A DNA stretch of 64,000 bases from JBJHDF01 sp050486405 (GTDB lineage Bacteria; Pseudomonadota; Gammaproteobacteria; Pseudomonadales; Cellvibrionaceae). Of the stretch, positions 23,450-31,461 are shown piece by piece. The first letter of the stretch is position 1. The number at the start of each line of letters is the position of its first letter. Below the pieces are notes generated by a model. It ran no database searches, was not told where the DNA came from, and saw only the letters and a program-made list of their open reading frames with translations. The translations under genes were made by a program, and so were the position numbers. The stretch is from contig JBJHDF010000003.1 in assembly GCA_050486405.1 (NCBI GenBank), positions 124,001 to 188,000 of the forward strand, in the 5' to 3' direction.

Positions 23450-24832
23450 ATGGAAGCCACCCGCTTTGCCCAGCTCAGCCCCCTCAACGCCCTGTCACCC
23501 ATCGACGGCCGTTACGGCAGCAAAACCCAGGCCCTGCGCGGCATTTTCAGTGAATACGGCCTGATCCGCTGCCGCGTGGAAGTGGAGGTGCGCTGGCTGC
23601 AGCAGCTCAGCAAGCACCCGGGCATTGCCGAAGTGCCACCGTTCAGCAAGGCCACCAACGCCCTGCTGGACGATATCGTAGACACCTTTGGCGAGGAACA
23701 GGCCCAGGCCATCAAGGATATCGAGCGCACCACCAACCACGACGTCAAGGCGGTGGAGTACTTCCTGAAAAACTGCTTTGCCGGCAACGCCGAGCTGGAA
23801 GCGGTGCTGGAGTTCGTGCACTTTGCCTGCACCAGCGAGGACATCAACAACCTGTCCCACGCCCTGATGCTCAAGGCCGGACGCGCCGCGCTACTGGCCG
23901 AGGCCGGCACGGTGGTGGACGCCATCGCGCAACTGGCCCGGGAACACGCCAGTGAACCCATGCTGTCGCGCACCCACGGCCAGACCGCCTCCCCCACCAC
24001 CGTGGGCAAGGAAATGGCCAACGTCGCCGCACGTCTGCGCCGCCAGTTGCAACAGATCGAAAGCGTGGAGCTGCTGGGCAAAATCAACGGCGCCGTGGGC
24101 AACTACAACGCGCACCTGTCCGCCTACCCGGATGTGGACTGGGAAGCCAACGCCCGGGATTTCGTGCAGAGCCTGGGGCTCACTTTCAACCCCTACACCA
24201 CACAGATCGAACCCCACGACTATATCGCCGAGCTGTTCGATGCCATCGCCCGTTTCAATACCATCCTGATCGACTTTGACCGCGATGTCTGGGGCTATAT
24301 TTCCCTGGGTTACTTCAAGCAGAAAACCGTGGCCGGCGAAGTGGGCTCTTCCACCATGCCGCACAAGGTCAACCCCATTGATTTCGAAAATTCCGAAGGC
24401 AACCTGGGCATCGCCAATGCGCTGTTCACCCACCTGGCGCAGAAGCTGCCCATTTCCCGCTGGCAGCGCGACCTCACCGACTCCACGGTGCTGCGCAATA
24501 TGGGTGTCGGCTTTGGCTACAGTCTGATTGCCTACGCCGCCACCCTGAAAGGCATCGGCAAGCTGGAAATCAATCGCGCGCGCCTGGCCGAGGATCTGGA
24601 CAATGCCTGGGAGGTGCTGGCCGAACCCATCCAGACCATCATGCGCCGCTACAACGTGCCCGAGCCCTATGAAAAACTCAAGGCGCTGACCCGCGGCCAG
24701 AGCATCACCCGGCAGGTGCTGGCGGAATTTGTGGAAACCCTGGAGATCCCGGAACACGCCAAGCAGACCATCCGCGATCTGACGCCGGCCAAGTACACCG
24801 GCAATGCCGAGGAGCAGGCGAAAAGAATCTGA
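23450..24832 (+). CDS. purB: Adenylosuccinate lyase
   Basis: A 460-residue enzyme of the fumarase/aspartase superfamily, with two steps in purine synthesis: SAICAR to AICAR plus fumarate, and adenylosuccinate to AMP plus fumarate. Seen: LSPIDGRYGSKTQALRGIFS, FACTSEDINNLSHALML, SRTHGQTASPTTVGKEMANV and the signature loop GSSTMPHKVNPIDFENSEGN. This is the long (E. coli-type) form. ATG 23450 follows AAGAGAACCCC. It is separated from hflD by the REP-like block, so it may have its own promoter. Confidence 0.96.
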   Translation: MEATRFAQLSPLNALSPIDGRYGSKTQALRGIFSEYGLIRCRVEVEVRWLQQLSKHPGIAEVPPFSKATNALLDDIVDTFGEEQAQAIKDIERTTNHDVKAVEYFLKNCFAGNAELEAVLEFVHFACTSEDINNLSHALMLKAGRAALLAEAGTVVDAIAQLAREHASEPMLSRTHGQTASPTTVGKEMANVAARLRRQLQQIESVELLGKINGAVGNYNAHLSAYPDVDWEANARDFVQSLGLTFNPYTTQIEPHDYIAELFDAIARFNTILIDFDRDVWGYISLGYFKQKTVAGEVGSSTMPHKVNPIDFENSEGNLGIANALFTHLAQKLPISRWQRDLTDSTVLRNMGVGFGYSLIAYAATLKGIGKLEINRARLAEDLDNAWEVLAEPIQTIMRRYNVPEPYEKLKALTRGQSITRQVLAEFVETLEIPEHAKQTIRDLTPAKYTGNAEEQAKRI

Positions 24833-24840
24833 TCCCCCCA

Positions 24841-24864
24841 CCCTCCCCCACAAGTGGGGGAGGG
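24841..24864. repeat. REP-like palindrome after purB
   Basis: CCCTCCCCCAC-AA-GTGGGGGAGGG: 11-bp perfect arms nine bases after the purB stop. It belongs to the same CCTCCCC family as 23250-23419 and 33868-33890 and may act as a transcript-end structure, although no T tract follows. Confidence 0.8.
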
Positions 24865-24940
24865 TGCGGCTCTTGCATTTAAACCGGTTTCGGTATAGCT
24901 TGGAGGTGGTGTACAGAAAGGCTGAAAAGGAGGTCAGCAA

Positions 24941-25207
24941 ATGCCCACTATTTCCATGTTTTATGGGCTAATTATCCGGATGTACTACGCGCCCAGAAAG
25001 CACCCGCCGCCGCACTTTCATGCCTATTATGGCGAATGCAAGGCCACAGTAGACATAAAACGCGGCGAATTGATGCACAGCAGTCTGCCGCGCAAACAGG
25101 AAAAGCTTGTGCTCGCCTGGGCAGAGTTACACCGGGAAGCGTTACTTGCCGACTGGGATCTGGTTATGAAGGGAGAGCAACCCTTCAGCATTCCACCGCT
25201 GCAGTAA
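24941..25207 (+). CDS. DUF4160 family protein
   Basis: An 88-residue protein with the complete DUF4160 pattern: PTISMFYGLIIRMYYAPRKH, PPPHFHAYYGECKATVDIKR, and the C-terminal WAELHREALLADWDLVMKGE. The HPPPHFH cluster, with three His, would suit a metal or nucleic-acid site. ATG 24941 has AAGGAGG about nine bases upstream. It is followed 23 bp later by a DUF2442 gene, the usual partner. Activity unknown; a toxin-antitoxin function is only a contextual idea. Confidence 0.88.
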   Translation: MPTISMFYGLIIRMYYAPRKHPPPHFHAYYGECKATVDIKRGELMHSSLPRKQEKLVLAWAELHREALLADWDLVMKGEQPFSIPPLQ

Positions 25208-25230
25208 TCACAGCAAGAGGATTCAGATTC

Positions 25231-25476
25231 GTGTACCCATCCGTAACTGCCGTGTCTCCTGCTGCCGACTATACTCTCGTTGTCGAGTTTGAAAACGGCG
25301 AGCGAGGCAAACTGGATATGAAACCTTACCTCGGCTTCGGCGTTTTTCAACGCCTGAAGGACTCAGCGGAATTCCGGAAAGTACATATCGCCTTCGACAC
25401 CATTGAATGGGAAAGCGGAGTCGACCTGGACCCGGAATTTGTCTATACAAAATCAGAAAAAACCAGAGCAGCCTGA
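25231..25476 (+). CDS. DUF2442 family protein
   Basis: An 81-residue protein starting at GTG 25231, ten bases after CAAGAGG. VTAVSPAADYTLVVEFENGE, then RGKLDMKPYLGFGVFQRLKD and IEWESGVDLDPEFVY are the DUF2442 signature, here of the longer subtype rather than the compact form at 96-320. It is the partner of the DUF4160 gene just upstream. It ends 16 bp before the start of the ribosomal oxygenase gene, so the three genes may be cotranscribed. Confidence 0.85.
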   Translation: MYPSVTAVSPAADYTLVVEFENGERGKLDMKPYLGFGVFQRLKDSAEFRKVHIAFDTIEWESGVDLDPEFVYTKSEKTRAA

Positions 25477-25492
25477 CAGCCAAACCCTACTT

Positions 25493-26659
25493 GTGACCGT
25501 TCAACCTATTACCCAACTTGGAACAGTATCCATCGCGGATTTCCTGCGCGACTACTGGCAGCAAAAACCCCTGCTGATTCGCAATGCGTTTCCCGGTTTT
25601 CAGTCGCCGCTGGACGGCGATGATCTGGCGGGGCTGGCGCTGGAGGAAACGGTGGAATCGCGGCTGGTGCTGGAGCGCGATACCTGGGAGCTGCGCCAGG
25701 GGCCTTTCAGCGAAGATACTTTCGCGCAACTGCCCGAATCCCACTGGACGCTGCTGGTGCAGGCCGTGGATCAGTGGGTGCCGGAAGTTCAGGCGCTGCT
25801 CAAGGCCTTTGCCTTTCTGCCCAGTTGGCGCCTGGACGACATCATGGTCAGCTACGCCGCCGATCAGGGCAGCGTCGGCCCTCACTTCGATTACTACGAC
25901 GTGTTTCTGCTGCAGGGCCAGGGCAAGCGACGCTGGCGCATCGGCCAGTCGTGCGACGCGCACAGCCCCCGCCTGGACAATACGCCCCTGCACATTCTGC
26001 GCGATTTTCACACCTGCGACGAATGGCTGCTGGAACCCGGCGACATGCTTTACATTCCTCCCGGCGTGGCCCACTGGGGTGTGGCCGAGGGCGAATGTAT
26101 TACCTACTCCGTGGGTTTTCGCGCGCCCGGTTGCGCCGATGTGCTGCTGGAACTGAGTCAGTCCGTGGCCGACACACTGAATAACGATCAGCGCTACAGC
26201 GATCCGGGGCTGACGCCGGTGCAACACCCCGGCGAAATCGACGATGACGCCATCGCCCGGGTGCGCGCAATACTGCAGCGCGAACTCACCGACGAGCGCA
26301 TCGCCCGCTGGTTTGGCTGTCATATGAGCGAGCGCAAATACCCGGAGCTGTATCAGCCGGAAGAAGATGCCGACAACAACAGCGACGACTGGCTCATCGC
26401 CCTCGACCATGGCGCACAACTGGAGCGCCACCCGGCAGCGCGCTTTGCCTATCGCCGCCTCAACGAGACAGAGGCCGACCTGTTTGTGGACGGTCAGTGC
26501 CTGCCCGCTTGCCTGGAATTGGCCCAGGCACTGTGCGCCACCGGGCTGAATCCGCAACAGCTGCGCACACTTGCCGAAAACGACAGAAACGCTGCGGTTA
26601 TCCGTCAACTGCTGGCCCGGGAAAGCCTGTGGCTGGACGATGGCGCGGACGATGAGTAA
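25493..26659 (+). CDS. roxA: Ribosomal protein arginine/histidine hydroxylase (RoxA/YcfD family)
   Basis: A 388-residue JmjC-type Fe(II)/2-oxoglutarate oxygenase; the E. coli counterpart YcfD hydroxylates Arg81 of ribosomal protein L16. Iron ligands are His/Asp in VGPHFDYYDVFLLQ and the distal His in PPGVAHWGVAEGE. The family opening FLRDYWQQKPLLIRNAFPGF and the C-terminal winged-helix part are present. The open frame extends upstream to 25403, but that part overlaps DUF2442, so GTG 25493 (VTVQPITQL) is chosen. A location downstream of purB is common in related bacteria. Confidence 0.9.
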   Translation: MTVQPITQLGTVSIADFLRDYWQQKPLLIRNAFPGFQSPLDGDDLAGLALEETVESRLVLERDTWELRQGPFSEDTFAQLPESHWTLLVQAVDQWVPEVQALLKAFAFLPSWRLDDIMVSYAADQGSVGPHFDYYDVFLLQGQGKRRWRIGQSCDAHSPRLDNTPLHILRDFHTCDEWLLEPGDMLYIPPGVAHWGVAEGECITYSVGFRAPGCADVLLELSQSVADTLNNDQRYSDPGLTPVQHPGEIDDDAIARVRAILQRELTDERIARWFGCHMSERKYPELYQPEEDADNNSDDWLIALDHGAQLERHPAARFAYRRLNETEADLFVDGQCLPACLELAQALCATGLNPQQLRTLAENDRNAAVIRQLLARESLWLDDGADDE

Positions 26660-26668
26660 AAGCAAGCC

Positions 26669-27136
26669 ATGAGCGTTACCCGGGTAGAGCAGGTGTCCTG
26701 GCCCGAGTACGGCGAACGCATCGCCGCCCTGCGCAGGGTCGTGTTTATCGACGAACAGGGTGTGCCGGAATCCGAAGAGTGGGACGGCAAGGACGACGGG
26801 GCCGTCCATTTTGTGCTCAGCGATGCCAGCGGCACCACTCTGGGCACTGCGCGGGTACTGCTGGAAACGCAGACCGATGCGCCATCGGGTGTCGCCTGTC
26901 ACATTGGCCGTGTGGCGGTGCGCAAGGATTGCCGCAATCGCGGCTTGGGCAGCGAGCTGATGCGCGTTATCATGGAGTGGTGCCAGCAACATCAGCCCGA
27001 TGCGCTGGTGTATCTGCACGCCCAGACCTCGCGGCTGACGTTTTACCAGCGGCTGGGCTTTGAGGCGCGGGGGCCGGAGTTTATGGACGCCGGCATTCCG
27101 CACCGGGAAATGATTCTGCCACGGGAGACGCCATGA
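26669..27136 (+). CDS. GNAT family N-acetyltransferase (ElaA-like)
   Basis: A 155-residue acetyltransferase. RRVVFIDEQGVPESEEWDGK is typical of the ElaA/YjcF-like subgroup. The acetyl-CoA motif is HIGRVAVRKDCRNRGLGSEL (R/Q-x-x-G-x-G/A), and the C-terminal YQRLGFEARGPEFMDAGIPH is the usual end. Substrate unknown. Its stop overlaps the next gene's start (ATGA), and it begins 9 bp after the oxygenase gene, so all three are one operon. Confidence 0.9.
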   Translation: MSVTRVEQVSWPEYGERIAALRRVVFIDEQGVPESEEWDGKDDGAVHFVLSDASGTTLGTARVLLETQTDAPSGVACHIGRVAVRKDCRNRGLGSELMRVIMEWCQQHQPDALVYLHAQTSRLTFYQRLGFEARGPEFMDAGIPHREMILPRETP

Positions 27137-27633
27137 GCACCCCTTCGTCGGTCAGCGACGACCTGCTACTGCTGGAAGGCATCGATGATTTTCGCGAACA
27201 GGCCCTGGCGCTGGCCGGCACTGCGGTGGAATCCCTGGATATTCTCAGCCGCGATCTCGACTTTCCCATCTACGATCAAGCGCCCTTTGTGGAAGAGGTT
27301 TCGCGTCTGGCGCGACGCAGCCGCTACGCCCGGGTGCGTATTCTGGTCAAGGACACGCGGCCGCTGATCGAGCGCGGTCACGCCCTGGCGCGACTGGCTC
27401 AACGTCTGCCCAGCAAGATCGGCCTGCGCAAGTTGGTAATCGAGCCGGACGATCAGGATATGGGTTTTCTGATCTGCGACCGGCACGGCCTACTCTACAA
27501 AAACGACGACAGCGAGCACAAGGGTTTTGTCAACTTCAGCGCCGCCGCCGAAGTACGCAAACTCAGTGACATCTACGAACACATCTGGCAGCACGGCAAA
27601 CCGGAACCGCGCCTGCGCTTGCTGAAGCTGTAA
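27133..27633 (+). CDS. GNAT-associated conserved protein (DUF7931-type)
   Basis: A 166-residue cytosolic protein. It contains ESLDILSRDLDFPIYDQAPF and then RVRILVKDTRPLIERGHALA, an arrangement reminiscent of a single phospholipase-D-like half domain without an HKD motif. It is a well-conserved partner of ElaA-like GNAT genes in gammaproteobacteria, often mis-annotated as an acetyltransferase because of this linkage. It overlaps the GNAT gene by 4 bp, so it is translationally coupled. Role unknown. Confidence 0.8.
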   Translation: MSTPSSVSDDLLLLEGIDDFREQALALAGTAVESLDILSRDLDFPIYDQAPFVEEVSRLARRSRYARVRILVKDTRPLIERGHALARLAQRLPSKIGLRKLVIEPDDQDMGFLICDRHGLLYKNDDSEHKGFVNFSAAAEVRKLSDIYEHIWQHGKPEPRLRLLKL

Positions 27634-27656
27634 GCGAAACACCACAGGAGACCGTC

Positions 27657-27821
27657 ATGACCGCACTATTCGCCCTGTGTCTCGCCGGCGCCCTGACCTA
27701 TGTGCTGCACGACACCCTGCGCGCACTGCCCACACCGCTGCTGCTTCTGGTGGACCTGGCGGTGTTCGCCTTTCTGTTTGTCAAGTCCAATCGATTGTTG
27801 AAAGAGTTGAAGCAGGAGTAG
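27657..27821 (+). CDS. 54-residue two-helix membrane protein
   Basis: ATG 27657 follows CAGGAG by six bases. The product is TALFALCLAGALTYVLHDTL, RALPTPLL, then LVDLAVFAFLFVKSNRLLKE and LKQE: two hydrophobic helices joined by a short Pro-containing turn, with a charged C terminus in the cytosol. It is 23 bp after the previous gene and may be the last gene of that operon. No known family; the composition and start site make it convincing as a real small protein. Confidence 0.6.
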   Translation: MTALFALCLAGALTYVLHDTLRALPTPLLLLVDLAVFAFLFVKSNRLLKELKQE

Positions 27822-27830
27822 TGTAGGACA

Positions 27831-28194
27831 TTACAGATCCGGATTTTTGTCAGCGGGAACCAATCCAGGCTGCAGAAAATCGACAACGAACCGATAGCGT
27901 CTATCAGCCACCAGTCTTTCCACAATTGCGAAGTCAATATTTATGTACTCGTGCACAATGTGATCTCCTGCTCCCAATACCAGTACTCCAGCTCGCGCCA
28001 GATCTTGCTCAGAAAATGGTGCCAGTAAAGAGTATCTCCCCCGTCAGTGGAATACCCTCCTCGGCAACCGCTGCCCGCATCGCCAATCCGGCACGGGCGA
28101 GATCGGCCATACCGTCACTCGGCGGGTCCGACCACTGCACAACAAAATCCCAGTCGCTATTGCCACCGGAGTCCACTCTCCTTAAACCCGGACC
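27831..28194 (-). pseudogene. Decayed nucleotidyltransferase/HEPN module
   Basis: Two minus-strand frames look like broken parts of an MNT/HEPN pair. The upstream part (about 28194-28009) reads RVDSGGNSDWDFVVQW...GLAMRAAVAEEGIPLTGEIL before a stop: a D-x-D nucleotidyltransferase motif whose Gly-Ser part is missing. The next frame (about 28023-27831) reads GAGDHIVHEYINIDFAIVER, LVADRRYRFVVDFLQ, like the end of a HEPN/DUF86 protein but with the Arg of R-x4-H replaced. No starts or ribosome-binding sites remain. It is unrelated at sequence level to the intact pair at 4419-5044. Confidence 0.5.
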
Positions 28195-28203
28195 CGGAGT
28201 TTC

Positions 28204-28212
28204 TGGTAGAAT
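28204..28212 (+). promoter_or_regulatory. Extended -10 promoter candidate for dapE
   Basis: TGG-TAGAAT is an extended -10 element (TGN plus five of six -10 matches), 44 bp before the dapE start. No good -35 hexamer is seen upstream, which is usual for extended -10 promoters. Confidence 0.4.
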
Positions 28213-28256
28213 ACGCCATTTTCACGGGTTATGCCCCATTGCTGCCAGGAACCTCA

Positions 28257-29393
28257 ATGTCGCTTTCCTCCCCCACCCTGCAACTGGCCTGCGACCTGAT
28301 TGCCCGCCGTTCGGTCACGCCCGAGGACGCCGGCTGTCAGGCACTAATGATCGCCCGGCTGGAAGCCATCGGCTTTCGCTGCGAACGGTTGCGCTTTGGC
28401 GAGGTGGACAACTTCTGGGCCGAGCGCGGCGACAGCGGCCCGCTGCTGGTGTTTGCCGGCCACACCGACGTGGTGCCCAGCGGCCCGGAAGCGGATTGGC
28501 AGCACCCGCCCTTTGAGCCCCGAATTGTCGACGGCATGCTGTGCGGCCGGGGCGCGGCGGACATGAAAGGCTCACTGGCGGCCATGGTGGTGGCCTGCGA
28601 GAACTTTGTCGCCGCTCACCCGGACCACCGGGGCCGCATCGGTTTTCTGATCACCTCCGACGAGGAAGGTGTGGCCGTCGACGGCACCGTGAAAGTGGTG
28701 CAATGGCTGGAAGACCGGAACAAAAAGATAGACTGGTGCATCGTCGGCGAGCCCTCCAGCACCAATGCCGTGGGCGACGTGATCAAAAATGGCCGGCGTG
28801 GCTCTCTGGGCGGCATACTCCGGGTGCTGGGTGTCCAGGGCCATGTGGCCTACCCGCACCTGGCGGACAATCCCATCCACAGGCTGGCGCCGGCCCTGGC
28901 GGAACTGGCGGCGCAGCAGTGGGATAATGGCAACGAATTTTTCCCGGCCACCAGCTTCCAGGTGTCCAATATCAACGGCGGCACCGGTGCCACCAACGTG
29001 ATTCCCGGCCAAGTGGAAGTGGTGTTCAACTTCCGCTTTTCCACGGAAGTCACCGAGGCGCAACTGCGCGAACACACCGAGGCATTGCTGGACCGGCACG
29101 GTCTCAGATACGAACTGGACTGGAATCTAAGCGGCCAGCCCTTTCTCACGGCCAAAGGCGAACTGGTGGACGCACTGGTACACGCCATCAAGGCGGAAAC
29201 CGGACGCGAGACGCAACTGTCCACCGCCGGCGGCACCTCGGACGGGCGTTTTATCGCACCCACCGGCGCCCAGGTGGTGGAACTGGGGCCGGTCAACGCC
29301 ACCATTCACAAGGTGGACGAACAGGTCAGCGCCGAGGATCTCGATACCCTGACCGGTATCTACCGTCGCACCCTGGAACACCTGCTTACCTAG
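28257..29393 (+). CDS. dapE: Succinyl-diaminopimelate desuccinylase
   Basis: A 378-residue M20-family metallohydrolase that removes succinate from N-succinyl-LL-diaminopimelate in lysine and peptidoglycan precursor synthesis. Di-zinc ligands: His69 and nearby Asp in VFAGHTDVVPSG, Asp102 in CGRGAADMKGS, the Glu pair of TSDEEG, the Glu of VGEPSS and the His of NATIHKVDEQV. Length is typical (E. coli 375). ATG 28257 is chosen; the frame stays open 70 codons further, but that part covers the decayed toxin-antitoxin remnant. The MFS gene follows after four bases. Confidence 0.95.
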   Translation: MSLSSPTLQLACDLIARRSVTPEDAGCQALMIARLEAIGFRCERLRFGEVDNFWAERGDSGPLLVFAGHTDVVPSGPEADWQHPPFEPRIVDGMLCGRGAADMKGSLAAMVVACENFVAAHPDHRGRIGFLITSDEEGVAVDGTVKVVQWLEDRNKKIDWCIVGEPSSTNAVGDVIKNGRRGSLGGILRVLGVQGHVAYPHLADNPIHRLAPALAELAAQQWDNGNEFFPATSFQVSNINGGTGATNVIPGQVEVVFNFRFSTEVTEAQLREHTEALLDRHGLRYELDWNLSGQPFLTAKGELVDALVHAIKAETGRETQLSTAGGTSDGRFIAPTGAQVVELGPVNATIHKVDEQVSAEDLDTLTGIYRRTLEHLLT

Positions 29394-29397
29394 CGCC

Positions 29398-30612
29398 ATG
29401 CGCAACTACCTGACCTTTGTCGCCCGCTCCTGGCCTCTGTTGGCGTTTGGCTTTTTCAGCATTTTCTGGGGCAACTTCGGCCAGTCGTTTTTTATCAGTT
29501 GGTACGGCAGTCATATCCAGGCGGAACTGGGCCTGTCGGCGGGTCGCTACGGACTGATCTATTCCCTGGCGACACTGGGCAGCAGCCTGATGATCATGGC
29601 GTTCGGCGGCGCCATCGACCGCTGGCCCCTGCGCCGCTTTACCACGGTGGCGGCGCTGGGCCTGCTGCTGGCCTGCCTGGTGATGGCCGCCAGCGTCAAC
29701 ATCTTTCTGCTGCTGTTCGGCTTCTTTTTGCTGCGCCTGTTCGGCCAGGGCTTTCTGCCCCACACGGCGCAGACCACCATGGCCCGCTATTTTGACGGCA
29801 ACCGGGGCAAGGCCCTGAGTATTTCCGCCAGCGGTGTGCCCGCCGGCGAAGTGGTGTTGCCCATACTGGTGGTGGCGCTGATCGCCGCCGTGGGCTGGCA
29901 GGTGAGCTGGCTGGTGGTGGGCGCCAGCGTGGTGCTGCTTTACCTGCCTCTGGTCTACTGGCTGCTGGCCCGCTCCCCGGTGGACATCAGTCAGCCGCCG
30001 CTGTTGGCAGCCCAGGGATCGTCCACGCAACCCGGCGGTGGCCGACGGGAAATGCTGGCAGACTACCGCTTCTGGCTGGCCCTGCCCGCGGCCCTGGCCG
30101 GCCCCTTTATGATCACCGGCATCTTTATTCAACAGGGTTTCATTTTGGAACAGAAAGGCTGGGACCCGCTGTGGCTGGCCAGTTGCTTCGTTGCCTTCGG
30201 CATCTCCCACTGGGTCACCACCATGGCCACCGGAATGCTGGTGGACCTGTTCACCGCCCGGCGGCTACTGCCCTTTATGCTGTCGCCACTGATTCTGTCC
30301 CTGTTCGCGCTGGTCTGGCTGGACGGCCACTGGGCGGCGCTGGTGTTCATGACCCTGTTGGGCATGACCATCGGCGCCTCGGCGCCGACGCTGGGCGCGC
30401 TCTGGGCAGAAGTCTACGGCACCGCCAGGCTGGGCTCCATCCGCTCACTGATGATGTCGCTGGTGATGATTTCCACCGCCGCCGCACCGGTGCTGTTCGG
30501 CGTGCTGATCGATACCGGCATCAGCATTCGGGGGCTGTTTGGCAGTGCCGCCTGGTGTGTGGTTCTGGCCGCTGTGCTGGTATCCTTCTCCTACCGACAC
30601 AGCAAGATCTGA
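29398..30612 (+). CDS. MFS transporter
   Basis: A 404-residue, 12-helix major facilitator protein. It opens RNYLTFVARSWPLLAFGFFS, has a motif-A-like loop after helix 2 (GGAIDRWPLRRFTTVA) and the symmetric helix 8 loop (MATGMLVDLFTARRLLPF), and the fourth-helix region QGFLPHTAQTTMARYFDGNR resembles NarK/oxalate-formate-type MFS proteins. Substrate cannot be predicted. ATG 29398 is four bases after dapE and eleven bases before the next ATG lies its own stop, so it is part of the dapE operon by position. Confidence 0.88.
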   Translation: MRNYLTFVARSWPLLAFGFFSIFWGNFGQSFFISWYGSHIQAELGLSAGRYGLIYSLATLGSSLMIMAFGGAIDRWPLRRFTTVAALGLLLACLVMAASVNIFLLLFGFFLLRLFGQGFLPHTAQTTMARYFDGNRGKALSISASGVPAGEVVLPILVVALIAAVGWQVSWLVVGASVVLLYLPLVYWLLARSPVDISQPPLLAAQGSSTQPGGGRREMLADYRFWLALPAALAGPFMITGIFIQQGFILEQKGWDPLWLASCFVAFGISHWVTTMATGMLVDLFTARRLLPFMLSPLILSLFALVWLDGHWAALVFMTLLGMTIGASAPTLGALWAEVYGTARLGSIRSLMMSLVMISTAAAPVLFGVLIDTGISIRGLFGSAAWCVVLAAVLVSFSYRHSKI

Positions 30613-30622
30613 AGAAAACGCA

Positions 30623-31438
30623 ATGAAATGGTTTGACCGTACCCTGCTCTGGCCCCTGCTCCTCACCTGCCACCTGCTGGCAGTCACCCTGGTGGCCTGG
30701 CACCTGTTGGCCCAGGTAAATTTCGGCTACGCCCTCGCCTACCCCACGCTTTCCATTGAGCAACACATCCAGGCCTTTGGCCCGAGCAATCACTTTAAGG
30801 AACATTTCGGCAGCACCGATCCAGAAGAGCATCGGGTACTGTTTGCCGAGATAGTCCGCGCCGTGCAGAATCGCGGCCGCGGCCTGGAAGACATCACCTA
30901 CTCCCTGCCCGACGGCGGCCGGGAAATACTGCTACGCGAACCCGAAGTGATACACCTGCAGGATGTGGCCACCCTGATCCAGCGCTTCTATATCACCACC
31001 ATTGCCGCCAGCGCGCTGCTGATACTGCTGCTGTTCTACGCGCGCCGGCGGGGACTTCATCCACCGCCCCTGAAAAAAATACTGCTGTTCATGGGTGGCA
31101 CAACACTGTCTGGAGTTTTCATCGTGTTCCTATTAACACCTGTGCGGGTGTTTTACTGGCTCCATGAAATCATCTTCCCCGCCGAGCACGACTGGTTCTT
31201 CTACTACGAGGAATCACTCATGACCACCCTGATGAAAGCACCGGATCTGTTCGGCTTTATTGCCATTCTGTTGCTACTGCTGATCACCGTCATCTGGCTG
31301 CTGAGTCTCAGGGGCATGCATTGGGTTTTGCAGGGTACCGGGGAATCCGCTGCGCAGGATGGAGTCCAACCAGGCGGCAAGCCCTCCGGCAAGCCTCGCA
31401 AGCAAACGGTCAAAGGGAAAAGATCAAGGAAAAATTGA
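30623..31438 (+). CDS. DUF1461 integral membrane protein
   Basis: A 271-residue membrane protein starting at ATG 30623. There are four hydrophobic helices: one at the N terminus, then an external loop with FGSTDPEEHRVLFAEIVRAV, then three more. The conserved VFYWLHEIIFPAEHDWFFYY and LMKAPDLFGFIA are the core of the DUF1461 family. The C-terminal 40 residues are Lys/Arg-rich and cytosolic (KPRKQTVKGKRSRKN). Function unknown. It follows the MFS gene by 10 bp. Confidence 0.75.
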   Translation: MKWFDRTLLWPLLLTCHLLAVTLVAWHLLAQVNFGYALAYPTLSIEQHIQAFGPSNHFKEHFGSTDPEEHRVLFAEIVRAVQNRGRGLEDITYSLPDGGREILLREPEVIHLQDVATLIQRFYITTIAASALLILLLFYARRRGLHPPPLKKILLFMGGTTLSGVFIVFLLTPVRVFYWLHEIIFPAEHDWFFYYEESLMTTLMKAPDLFGFIAILLLLLITVIWLLSLRGMHWVLQGTGESAAQDGVQPGGKPSGKPRKQTVKGKRSRKN

Positions 31439-31461
31439 TTACTTAATCAGGATAGGCTCCC

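Noticed and set aside
25487..27103. 538-codon minus-strand ORF over the oxygenase and GNAT genes
   Set aside because: It spans two well-supported genes on the other strand and has shadow-like composition without recognisable motifs.
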